NCBI GenBank assembly: GCA_027574665.1
Contig: CM050690.1
Coordinates: 66,559,905-66,623,904, forward strand
DNA: 64,000 nucleotides
Origin: Rhynochetos jubatus
Taxonomy: Eukaryota; Chordata; Aves; Eurypygiformes; Rhynochetidae
Direction of reading: 5' to 3'
Position numbers and translations under genes: made by a program. The notes below the pieces were generated by a model. It saw nothing but the letters and a program-made list of their open reading frames with translations. It had not been told where the DNA came from and made no database searches. Shown here one piece after another: positions 47,276 through 58,929 of the stretch. Numbering within the stretch: the first letter of the stretch is position 1; the number at the start of each line of letters is the position of its first letter.

Positions 47276-50200
47276 CTCCATCTCTGTCGTCCTGCCTGTG
47301 CCCAGCCATGGCCCTGAACCAAGCCGCCACTCCATGTCGGCCTTGGCCCATCCTCATCCACCCATCTGACCCTGGATCCCCATTATCTGTGCCTGATATC
47401 CCAAATACCTCTTCTGACAGCCAAAGCCACTGCACTAAAATGAGGTAGATGTTGATAGCTACCATTTAATGTTTATTTCATAGTTTCACAGTTTGACTTA
47501 GATGTCCTTTTACACCACTGTCTACAGATTCAGTCAAAAATCTGATAAAGAGAAGCAAAGGAAATAAATTCTGCTATCAAGGAAAAGACCATGCTCACTA
47601 AACAAACAAAGGACCATAACTGTCCAAAACTGTCAGATAGTTAAGATTTCACCTGAACAATATATGGTCCTCATTCTACTGTTTCCCTCATGGAGGTAGC
47701 AGTCCTGAAAGTTATGGTTATGTATTTCCACTGCAAGTAAGAAATATCTAAAATCTATTATTTGTCCATGGTGTGCATACTGAGAAGAGATTAACTCACA
47801 CAACTGTCATCACATTTCAATGTTTAGTGCTTATACCTGCAGTACTAAGGGTGTAACAATAATAGGTGGAATATAATGGAAAGAAAAGCTTTTTGCTTCT
47901 GTCAGTCAGGCTAATGGCAGAAGGGTATGCTCAAAGACAGGTGAAGACGGTTGGAGTCATTCAAGAGAAATGACAGGACCAACTCATCACAAATTGTACT
48001 CTAGTTCATATATGCACTTGAAGCCGTAGACTATGCTGTTTTAACTTCACTTTCTTTTATCTTCCACATCTGTAGCCCTTGCTTTTCGACATAAAGAAGA
48101 ATATATTGTAAATAATTTGCTTTTTAAGTTGTATGCCCCTGATGAAGCAAGTATCTAATTGTTTAGTTTTTTGAATCATTGTTTCATATGTTAATTATCG
48201 AACTTCAAAAAGACAAATAGACATACAGCAAACAATACTTCCCTCTTGCTGTAAAATCACTTAATCAAACGCACTACATCAAAACTATTTCAGAAGCAGC
48301 ATCTGATTTTGCAAACACAAGGTTAAACATTTGCTGCTAGGATATGCAAGTGCAACTCAGCTGAACAAAGCGGAGCTGTGCCTGCCTGTGTCAGCAATGG
48401 ATTTGGCCCCAAGGCTTCATTATTTAGATTGTGCATTCCTGATGTGAGGAACTATTTCTCTGTCTGTTTGAGAGATGCTTCAGATACTTTAGCCATTTTA
48501 TAAATAATAAATAAAATCACAACTAGAAGCCTCAAGAAGACTGATTGTGGGAGAGAGGGACTTTGTATAAATACAGAAAAAACTCATGCCGGTTACCTTC
48601 CAGGGACTCAGAAATAAAAAATAGCTTAGATATTTATTAGGTATGTTGGTCTTTAAGTGAAAGCTTTGGCCAGTGTATATTTAGGTCTCTGGAGATACTT
48701 TAATATAGATGCCCCGGAGAGTGAGCTATTCATCTGTGGATGGTCCTACTGCAGATCGCATTGTTTCGGGAAAATACACAGAAGGAAATAAAGTATAGGA
48801 AGAACGTTCATGGTCCCTTTTTCAGATGTGCTCGGGAAAGGGTTGACTGTGAAGGGCCTTGGAAGACAGGCAGCTTTCCTACCAGCTTCTGGGCAATGTG
48901 TCTCACCAATCATGATGCTGATGAATCCATCACCTATCCAGGCACCATGACCAACATCCTGGTACGTTCCCAGATGGAGACAGCTGACCTGCATGCAAAG
49001 CCACCTTATACAGCCAGATTGAGCAGCCAAAAATCTGCTTTGACTCACCAGTACTGAACAGCTAAGCAGTACAACCTTGAAGAAACAAGTAAAATCAGTC
49101 ACATCTGCAAATAATTGGGAGAATTTTTACTCTAAATTTAAAATATAATATGGAAGTTCATAACCTTTATGAGGAAATGAAGATTTAGATTTTTGAGCCA
49201 TAACATAAGCACTTGATGGATAACCTAGCTAAACAGGCTTTGTCTGTGCTATTCATAGAATCAATTTCAAGACATTAGCAGTTTAGGCAACCATCACTCT
49301 GTCTTTAAGCACCCTGAGAATACGGCTAAATAGGAGCTCCAGGAGTCTGATGAATACAAGCAGATCCCAGAGCAATGACTTTACAGAACTGAACTCATTT
49401 GAATACTCATTTGGTAAAAGTACAGAGATTGCTGTACAGTCAAATTATTGGTGGGAATTTGCAAGAGCCCGCTTGCAGTAGAAATTATTGGAAGATGGCA
49501 ATCACAGTGTCACTTTTTCAACACACACCAACACTATGCTAAGAATTATATTCAGGGGAAAATCCTCAGGGCCAAATGTAATTGAAACTTATTCCCACAG
49601 AAAATATTAACATGAAATGTGTTACCTATAAGGGCCTCTGGAACAATGTGTACAGTAGTAGCTTTGGGACAGAAAACTAGATGCATTTGCAGCTGAGAAG
49701 ACAAGGACTATTGTGGGTTTTCAGGTCTTTCTGTTAGTTTGCTAAATCTTTGGAATGAAAAGTTCATTTAGAAAATATATTAATTTCTTATTTTAATATA
49801 CCTAATATCAGGAAAACCCTGGAAGAGATTTAGTGTCAGTACTCTCCTACTGCCAAACACAGTAATGTGAGCTCTCACATAGAATTTCTCTGTACATCAA
49901 TGCATTATAGAGATATGGGCCTTGTTTCAGGTTGTCTAATATGACACTGTATTTGTGCATGTGTATTTTACAGATTAAACTTGGAAGGCACAGCGAAAGA
50001 AGTTCTGTGTTTTCGGGATATGAATGTTATTAAAGACTGAATGAACCAGCATTAAACTGGGTACTCAGATGTACAACGGTGAATGAAATTCATTCCCCAT
50101 TGTTAGTGAGAAAGTATTTCAGTGACTACCAGCAATGATGGTTATTTTAGTACAGAGCTGTATAATGTTAGGCATGTGATAAATCTAACTTGTTCTTGTC

Positions 50201-50564
50201 TAATAATGAAAAAACAGATACTGTAGATAAAAGTGAAATGAACAATTGCTGACAAAAGAATTGCTTGGCCATAACATATCACTTCATTACTGATCATCTG
50301 ATCAAATCATCTGCCATCCAAAGTGTTTGTTATATTTCTTGAGACCAAGTAATCTTTTCCACCCTCCTGCAGGACAGACGTTTAAAAAATATCTTTCTCT
50401 TAAAAAAGGACACTTCAATGGGGCAGGTATTTCCTTCTGTACATAATTTAAAGAGAAGAATGGAATGTAAATGACAGTGAGTGGAATAACAGTTGTTTCC
50501 TTTTTCACAAATTAGAAGACTGGATGTAATGTACTAATACATACTAGTAAAGAATGAACAAGGC

Positions 50565-50735
50565 TGTCCTGGCTTTGGTTGGAAGAGAGTTACTTTTCCC
50601 CACAGTAGCTAGTATGAGGCTACGTTTTGGATTTGTGCTGAGAAAATTGACATGTTAATGTTTTTAGTTGTTGCCAAGCAATGTTTATATCAAGTCAAAG
50701 ACTTTTTGGTTTCTCATACTCTGCAAGAAGCAGAG
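50565..50735 (+). mobile_element. ERVL-type LTR, 5' fragment only
   Basis: It starts TGTCCTGGCTTTGGTTGGAA and follows the family through GTAGCTAGTATGAGGCTACG, TTTGGATTTGTGCTGAGAA and GCCAAGCAATGTTTATATCA to TTCTCATACT, then is lost. The break coincides with a perfect hairpin (50715-50739) and a cluster of short repeats, suggesting a local replication rearrangement at the break. Confidence 0.88.
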
Positions 50736-50739
50736 TATG
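50715..50739. repeat. Perfect hairpin at an LTR breakpoint
   Basis: CATACTCTGC and GCAGAGTATG are exact reverse complements around AAGAA. The left arm is LTR sequence. The right arm leads into three copies of GTGTAAAAACTG (50739, 50773, 50796) and an A-run, with a reversed GTTTTTAC at 50786. Confidence 0.93.
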
Positions 50740-52675
50740 TGTAAAAACTGTGTAAAAAAAAAAAAAAAAGCAGTGTAAAAACTGTGTTTTTACCTGTGTA
50801 AAAACTGGTAGGCTTTATGTTTGAATTGAAATCAATATACACTAGGATTTTTTTTTTTTTGATAGAAGATTTTTGTTTGTTTACGTGTTTTGTTTTGTTT
50901 TGAGGAATAGCAGCAAGCTAATTTTGTAATACCACAGCAGCGTTTTGGAACACAGTTTGGCAAAAAAATAAGATACATTATTTGATCAGCAAACACGTTC
51001 TGTCATATGTACTAGTGTTTCAAATAACCTTCTACAAATTAGCTTTATATTCAAGTATTTTAAGCTGAAGTAGTAGTTTTTCTCTCTCATGCTATGTGTT
51101 ATAGTTGATTTTGCAGTTGTATTGCTGGACAATAAGAGCTTCACAGAGTGCCTCCTGACCTATGAAGGTCACTGCACTCCCAGCTCAAAGGAAGTTGTTC
51201 ATGACCACAGTATGTAGGCATTGAAGTCTTTGTGTCCATGATACTCAGGAGGGGAAATTTGGGAATGAGAGGCTGATACAGAACACTGGTTGCAGCAATA
51301 ATAAAAGACCAGACTGTGGTTTTGTGGTCTGGGTGCAGGCAGAGTACTTTCTGTGAACTTCTCAGTCTTCCCCCATAATTTTTCCTGTATGTAAAATGGG
51401 AATAATATCTCTCTGCTTCAAAAGAGAATGGAAGATTAGCAGGGTGTTTGTAAAGCACTGTAGATGTGATATACGACACAGACAGTCAATAGAAGGCCAA
51501 GTTAAATAATCGTATGGAAACGAAACAGAAATCTTAAGGAGGATATCCAAGAAAAAACATCTGGCCAGAGAGAGAGGCATAGGAGGCCTGACAGAAGGAA
51601 CATAAAAGCAACATTATTGGTTTGTTTTTCCCTTTGTAGATCAACTGTCATGTCAGATGCAATGCAATCTGTTGTTTGTACAGAAAAATTAGGGGAAGAA
51701 AGAATGGGAACATCTGAACTAAAAAGTCTCTTAAAAACTAACTGTGCTGTGCCAAGAAGTAGATGGAGGGTGTGGATGGACACACAGGGATACATGGGAG
51801 AATCCAGCTTTGAGCACCAGCAGTCTCCCAGTACAGGAACACTGTCAGCTGTGAGACTATGAGACTCATGCTGGGCTGATATGAGCAATGCTCATGGGTA
51901 GGTGGAAATAGCTTTTTGAGTCTCTACAATGAAGTGAAACAAGGTACTGAGAGGTCTAAGTTACCAGCAGCTCAACTTCATAATATAGTGGCTGTCATTC
52001 AGATATATCAGAGCTTTCAGAGGTCGTAGAGACTGGACTTTTTCCTGTAGTCTTCTCCACATGCTCCCTGTTGTTACTACTTCATTTTCAGCACCTCTCT
52101 TTCCCTCCTGTTGCCATTACATTTCTTCATTTCTGCTGTACTCTTCCTTAGTCATCTTCTGTCCTATTCCTCCTTTTTCTCCCTCTTTCCTCCATTCCCA
52201 TGTTCCTTTCTCCTTTGCATTTGACAGTGTAAATATGTACGAATTTTCCTGATATCTGACCGTGTGTTGTTCCTTCAGTAAATAATAGCAGTGACAACCA
52301 TTCAGCCTTGGTGCTCTTCTCCAGTTCTCTTGCCTGTAGGTAAAGTTCCTGGGCCTAATATTCCCATTTAGGGATCCAAAACCAAACCAAGGATCCAAAA
52401 CCTACAGCTGCATGCTGTACAAGCAGTAGCAGAGAGAGACTTTGTTATCAAAAATCGACACAGTGTAAGACAAAAGAAACAGCTGAATATTGTCAGACAG
52501 CAAACTACAAGGGAGAAGAAACAGACTGATGACCCAAAGTCTTAGTAACTTACCTCTGAGAAAGATGGAGGTTTTTGTAGGTACCACAATCAAGAAGACC
52601 GATCTGATTCAAGCTTGTCCAAGGCAGAGCAGGGGAGCCCATAGAAGATGTAAAGAGCAACAGAACGCAAAGCAG
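50740..52675. other. Unique DNA between two LTRs, no gene seen
   Basis: The left end has an A16 run and repeats of GTGTAAAAACTG; a T-run and TTTTG-rich tract lie at 50847-50902. No retroviral internal region is recognisable, so the two flanking LTRs are not shown to be one provirus. Confidence 0.5.
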
Positions 52676-53140
52676 TGTCCAGGTTTTGACTGGGATAGAG
52701 CCTTTTCTGATTCTCACCCTATCACACCAGTGAGTACGCTAGGGGTCCACAAGAAGTTGGAAGGGAGCACAGCCAGGACAGTTGACCCCAACTGACCAAC
52801 AAATATTCCATACCATATGATGTCATGCTCAGCATGTAAAGCTGGGAGAAGAAGAAGGAAGGAGAGAAGTTTGGAGTGATGAGATTTGTGTTCCTAAGCA
52901 ACTATGACACATGATGGAGCCCTGCTTTCCTGGGGATGGCTGAATCCCTGCCTGCCAATGGGAAATGGTGAATAAATTCCTCATTTTGTTGTACTTGTGT
53001 GCCTAGCTTTTGCTTTACCTATTAAACTGTCTTTATCTCAACCCATGGATTTTCTCACTTTTACCCTTCTTGCTCTCTGCTCCATCCCACTGGGGTGGAG
53101 GGAGGGAGGGAGGGGTGCCTGCCTGAATTAAACCACGACA
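52676..53140 (+). mobile_element. ERVL-type solo LTR with internal deletion
   Basis: It runs from TGTCCAGGTTTTGACTGGGA to AATTAAACCACGACA. After about 35 bases it jumps to the middle of U3 (AGAAGTTGGAAGGGAGCACA), so the 5' part of U3 is deleted. Further landmarks are ATTCCATACCATATGATGTC, TGGAGCCCTGCTTTCCTGGG, GGGAAATGGTGAATAAATTC and an ATTAAA signal (53021-53026). The TATA site has decayed (GCATGTAAAG). Flanks AGCAG (52671-52675) and AGTAG (53141-53145) differ by one base, fitting an aged 5-bp target duplication. A (GGGA)n run lies at 53097-53115. Confidence 0.95.
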
Positions 53141-56100
53141 AGTAGAAAAAGGCTTATGTGAAGATCCAGCATGGGAGCACTGTAAGATAGCATCGTGAGT
53201 GATCAGATGTGGGGGCTGGTCTTGTCATACTAAATAGGAGAAAGGCTGTAGAAGACTTGTGAAAAGGAAGATGGACAATTTCTGTCCTATGCGTTAGAGA
53301 AGGCAGGACTAGCAGAGTGGCATGGCTGAAATGCTTTAGCTAGGTGGGTAGCAGTCGTCCATGCACTAACAGTCTCCATTTCAAGCTTTTTTCTGCATCT
53401 TATAGTTAAAGCAACTTAAAAAAGAGAACATTGAGATACATATCACAATATTATTTAAAAAGTTAAGGCTAAGGAAATCACTGAATCTTGTGTAATTCAT
53501 AACAGAAGAACTGAAGTCTGAAATGCTAGATGAAATTGTGAATGTTTCACTGTCCCTAAATACAAAAAGGACAGAAGATATGCAAAACACCCACCTTCAT
53601 CCGAAGCTATCCCGTAGGACAATACAGATGGAAAATACCTTACGGCAACTTCTCTAGAAAAGGTCCTCTCATGACAGTGGATCTGTTTCTGGGACACTTG
53701 CCTCCAAGGTTTTCTCCAAGAAAGTGACGTCCTTTTCCAGCATTTTGAGGGACAAAGGGTCTAAAGTATCTGATTCCAAATGCCATTTCAGTGCACGATC
53801 CCTGCTCAGACCTCAGTCTAAGTCTTCTTACCTATTCCATCCAGCTCAAGGTCATGTCCTCCTCATATTGACAAGATTTTTTCTTTTTTACTAATTGAAA
53901 TCACTAAACTTATTGTCTAAGAGGCATCAGATCAGCCTGGGAACACATATAGTAGGCACTAGAAATCCTTTCATCTCTTCCTCCAAAGTATAATAGCTTT
54001 AGTGAAATGCTTATTCTATTCTGTGAAATTCAGATTACTTTTCAAAGTAAAGATAGTTAGTCTAAACTGGACAATTTCTTTTGTCAGCATCTCCACCATA
54101 TTATTTAATGTCAAGTGTGCATGACTTTAGCAGCACCTCCTCGTCAAACTCCTAAAACAGGAGTGGTTGGCGAGTGGTTGGCAAGTGGTTGAATATATGA
54201 AAATCAGTAAGATGTTCTCCTATAAACAGCCTATTTAGAGTAAATATATAGCATACTGTCCTTTAGGTGGAAATCATACTGAAATGAAACATGAGAAGCA
54301 GAGATAAAAGCCTGTAGTATCTTTGTGGTGTGAGCTCTTAAGTCTCATTAGCATTAATTGTATATATGGTTCAAAGGGACAATAGAACACAGGATATTTA
54401 AATTAATACAACTAATTGAAACACAAACCTTACTGCAATCAGTTACAAATTAAAATGTTAAGGGTTGGCAACCCCTTTCTCATCTATTTAACTACCCAGT
54501 CACGGTGAATTTACCTACTTGCAAGAGGGCTGACTGAGTCAGGCCCTACATTTCTAAACCAAATATTTCCTTCATATGAAAGAAAGATAGATAACCTTGA
54601 AAACATGGTTATGAAAAGACATTTTTGGGCTATTTTTAGCACAACATTTTAATCCTAACATTGTAGTGTTTGGGAAACCTACTTAGCTTTGCTTCCATCC
54701 TTAGCAGTGATGAACAGTAAGTAAGAAGAATATCAGTAATGTGTAATACTTACTTACATAATGCCCTTCATTTCATGATCCTTAAGGGCTTCATGTGCAT
54801 GAATAAATTTTAAGTATTATGACAACAGTTTGGAAGCAAGTAATATTGTGCTACAAGGAAGAAAATTAAGTGTGAGGAGTGACCTGAATTACCCAAGCTG
54901 AGTCAGTGACGGATTGGGAAGCAGAACCTGGATGTCCTAGCTCTTGCTTTTCTCTTCTAACCACTAATCACATTTCCTGCACTTTATCACTAAGAGAGCT
55001 TTGTATTGGAAAAAATCAAAGCAAAAACTTAAATAAAATGCTACAGAAATAAAATGATAAATCATGAATGAGAGAACATCCAGATCGTGAGAGTGCTTGA
55101 GGAGTCTGCCTCTTGAAGGTTTTCCTAGATACCATTCCCAGACAAGCAAGAAACCCAGGAGCAGCTATTCTTGAGAAAATGTTGCAAATTACTCCTTTGG
55201 TTTCCTACCTCATAGCTGTGAAGATATTTTTAAAGCAAATTCCATGCAAAAGTCAGACATGTGTCTCTAAGGGGAGGGGAGGGAAGCTGTGTACTCACCC
55301 ACTGTACTCCTCATAGATGCCACCAGCTGTCCTCTTCACCTCACTCTCAAGACGAATGAAATATAATCCAGCAGGTCTTTTTTTTAAAGTCAGGTTTGCC
55401 TTAAAATGGAACTTTAAAAAGAGTCCATCTATCAAAGGATTGACTTTCAGACCTGGACCAGTGCAGCGCTCATTGCAATCAGTACAGTCCTTCGTCTTAC
55501 CTGCAAAGCCTATGGCAATGCATAAGCATTGGAAAATGATGGTAATGTCTGATAATCAAGAAAAGATAAATAAGTGCTTCTCTTAGATATTTCTTGACAT
55601 ACCTATAAAAAATATTAATTCTGAAAAGGGGAAAATTGGAGAATTAAATAACAAAATGACAGTGTAGCTGTAGCATATAAAAATGCCTTTGAGAGTAAAT
55701 TAGTGACCTCTGTGACTTGAGCTTGTGACACAGAACTTTCCTCAGACCAATAAGAAACAATGAAACTGGTTCAATAATCAACTGCAAAATCATCAGCTTC
55801 AAATCTGGTAATTCAGCATTGTTATAAAATGTGCACACACATACCCAGGTACAGGTGCATATTCCCTCAAATGGTTAATCTTCTAGTGTTCTCACTTAGG
55901 TTCTTTGGTGGATGGTTTCAGGCCTCTCACATTTTGTAATTACAGGAGATCTGTGCTGAAAGTTAAGGGGATGCTTCACTCAGCTAGTGCTGACACTTAC
56001 CGACTTGAAAAGAGATCTCAGTCTTTGTGCTTGGAGAACTCTCTTAATATGGACCTGAAGAGGCTCAAAAGATTCAAGTATGGCCAGGCAACACTAAAGA

Positions 56101-58894
56101 GAGGAGCATATAAGGGAGTAAAGAAAAGAAGCGGAAAGCACAAAAAGAACATGGAAAATTTCCCCTATCCCCATTACAGAACAGCAAATACAGAAAAGTA
56201 TTCTTACATGGACTTAACACTGAACGTGCTCCAGTTAACAGAAGGATGTGTGATCCAAGGTGCTCTCAGCAAAATAACTTGCATTTCTTTTTTCTGCTGA
56301 TCACTGATATTGTTTCTTTGGCAAGGAAATAATTGACCTAGCCTTGATTTTCTAAGATATATTTCCCTGCATCTCATTTTGATCTCAGGTGGAAATCATG
56401 CGTCCTCCTCTACACCCGTTTTAGCTTGTGTCTGTGTTTCTGTGCAGAGATTCATTGACTGAAGTGGTTTTTAACATCCAGGTGAGAAAGGCGAACTTCG
56501 TGGTGACCTGTCTGATAATAATTATGGTTAGTTTAACCACTGCTGGGACCTGGGACCGGGACAGCAGGAACCGCTACTACAGTAGCCTCTTATTCCTGCA
56601 GATGAAGAGACTCATTTCTGCCACGACTGCTTATCTCATGTTGTGACCTGCTGGGAGATGTGTTTCACCTGCAGTTTCACCTACTGCCTGAGCTTCTTTC
56701 CTTCATTTTCCCAATTATTTTCCTTGCCTTTAGGAGTCCCTCCATGGAGTTGTGTTACGTTAGTTTCTGGCACTTTTACCTAGACAGGTACCTGCTGGGT
56801 TAAAAGCCTGGTTTGAGACCATATCAGAAGCTTTACCACCAGGTCCTCAGACTCCTGAGATCTACATTTGGCCAGTTGCCAGGCTGCACATCATAAGAAG
56901 GCAGACACAGGGTCATGCATGCCAATGAAGTCTGACATTGTTTGTGAATGTACAGGCTGGGGCCAGTACAACTCCTGATCTTGTTTAGTGGAAAACGTTA
57001 CACTGAACTTGACCTTCTGACTGAATGCAATGCTGCTCTAATAATGTCTTTCTCGTTTGTATCGCTCAAGGAAATCCTGCTCTCTGTGACATTAGGTTTT
57101 ATCTACACCATCAATCTCTAACAGAAAGACATACAGAAGCTCTGCTTAGGGGACTGCACAAATCTTTTTTATTATTATTAATGCCAAACAACTACTTCAG
57201 CTTTGTAGTGATTAGTTTCTGTATTCATCTGTTCATTTTTCTGGAACTTGAAAAAAATGTAGGTTTTATGTCTTATTTAACGAACTGTGGTTTGCACTGT
57301 AACGGAATTGCAAGCTACTGTCAAATCACAGACAACATGCCATCTGTGATGTTATACTAAGTTGTTGGGCCAAATATTCTTCTGGTAGAAGTCAGCACAG
57401 CTTAATTTACATCAGTAGAGCCTTTCAATCAAACTCTAAATAACAAATTCATCCATCGAAACGATCTTTCAATTCTTCTAATTCTAGAGCGGAGTACAGA
57501 TTTCAGAAATTGTGTTACAACCTCTAGGAAAGGAAAACCTCAAGTGAAAGCACTACATCAGGAAAGCAAACAAACAAATCAAGCCAATCATTTTTGAAAG
57601 AAGTTCACATATATCTTAAACACATATTATTGTGTTCTGTCTGCCTCTAAAGATTAAACTGGTCAGTCTATAGCAAAATTATTATCTCCAGTCTGCAGAA
57701 ATTAATGCATGAACTGAGTCTTTCCATTTGCTGGTGTTTAAGGTCACTGCTTTTTTCTTGTGAAAGCGGATACTACACTGGGTCCAAAGCAGTCATATCT
57801 TGGCTCTTTCACCAGTACAATATTAAATAGGCTTTATGATTTTATTATACTGCATTGTTCTTTCACAAATACCTGAGATAGCTCAAGTACTTGCAGCAGC
57901 CTGCCTGGAGCAATCACCTTTGCTTTTCAGTGAGTCAGAATGGCACAATAAAATGCCTGCTCTGCCTCCGTGCTATTTCTTATGGGCCTAGCATCTGTAA
58001 CAAAGACACATAGGAGACACGCTTCTCAAGAAGTGGGCAATGACTGGGGCTAGCAGCCAAAACACCTTCTCTACTTTGCAACCTCTGTGCTAGGGAACTT
58101 CAGGGACAGATAGGAATGTTGCTGTGGACAGAGAGATTGTTCACACAGCCTACAGACAGCGTCACGGTCCCCTCCAATGATGGAAATATTATCTGACCAG
58201 ATTTGCACCAAACACATGATTGGAGAACCAAAATTTTGGTAAATGTTAGATGCACTTCCAGTCATTGGACAAGAGAAAACATGGCTTTGCAGTGCCACCA
58301 TAGAGTGTTCCATGCTATTTTTGCTGTAATATTTTTCATCCTGCCATAAAATTGTGTGGAATCACAACTACTGTCGTTATCAGGCACAGGCAAGAGTAAG
58401 CACAATGTAGATGCTGTGACTGTACTACCTGTGACAAGAAAGTCAGAACAACTCAGTGCTTGAGCAAAGGCTCAGACAGGTAAGAGATAAGCAGCACATG
58501 GGAAGAGAGCAGCACACGTGTGTTCAAAACTTTCCCAAACTACAGTTTATAGAAAATTGAAAAAGATAAACCCCCCAGCAATTATACAGGAAAAAAACCA
58601 AACCTGATCTAGGACCTTTAGGAAAGACACAGTATTAGTTGCACATACACCCACAGTCTGTTTAACACTCATTGGCAATAAAAGTTCTGGACCAAGAGAA
58701 GGCAAAAGATAAAGCTCTGGCTTTTTACCCTCTGGAATTAAACCAGCTTTTCCTTTCACCTTGCAGATAGGCAGCACAAATGGGACTGCCCACACACAGG
58801 CAGGCAGAACCACGATTGCCAACACTCAATCACTGGGAAAGAAAGGATGGGGAGATTTTTCCACAATGTTTGGGAATGTTTGGCATGCAGAAAC
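53141..58894. other. Unique DNA, no gene recognised
   Basis: AT-rich with one small minisatellite at 54161-54191. A plus-strand frame at 55905-56300 (131 codons) has a basic middle (KRSGKHKKN) but no recognised family. No interspersed repeat was identified. Confidence 0.45.
54161..54191. repeat. 11-bp tandem repeat, 2.8 copies
   Basis: GAGTGGTTGGC occurs twice exactly, followed by the variant AAGTGGTTG. Confidence 0.93.
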
Positions 58895-58929
58895 ACCCCC
58901 CCTCCTCCCTCCCCCACCCCCCCCCCCCA
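58895..58929. repeat. C-rich tract
   Basis: About 35 bases of cytosine with a few T and A interruptions. The complementary strand can form a G-quadruplex. It shows as a poly-Gly or poly-Pro stretch in open frames, which is not evidence of coding. Confidence 0.93.

Larger units (their letters stand above)
41218..50564. other. Unique DNA, no gene recognised
   Basis: The stretch is AT-rich with an A-rich tract (44110-44158), a T/TTTG tract (about 45571-45598), a perfect stem-loop (43621-43648) and a perfect 22-bp palindrome (47254-47275). Overlapping minus-strand frames at 44176-44763 (195 codons) and 44424-45005 (193 codons) are open together but resemble no known protein. Confidence 0.45.

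Noticed and set aside
50565..53140. LTR fragments at 50565 and 52676 as the two ends of a decayed provirus.
   Set aside because: The right copy has its own likely target duplication (AGCAG/AGTAG), which marks an independent solo LTR, and no internal region is visible.
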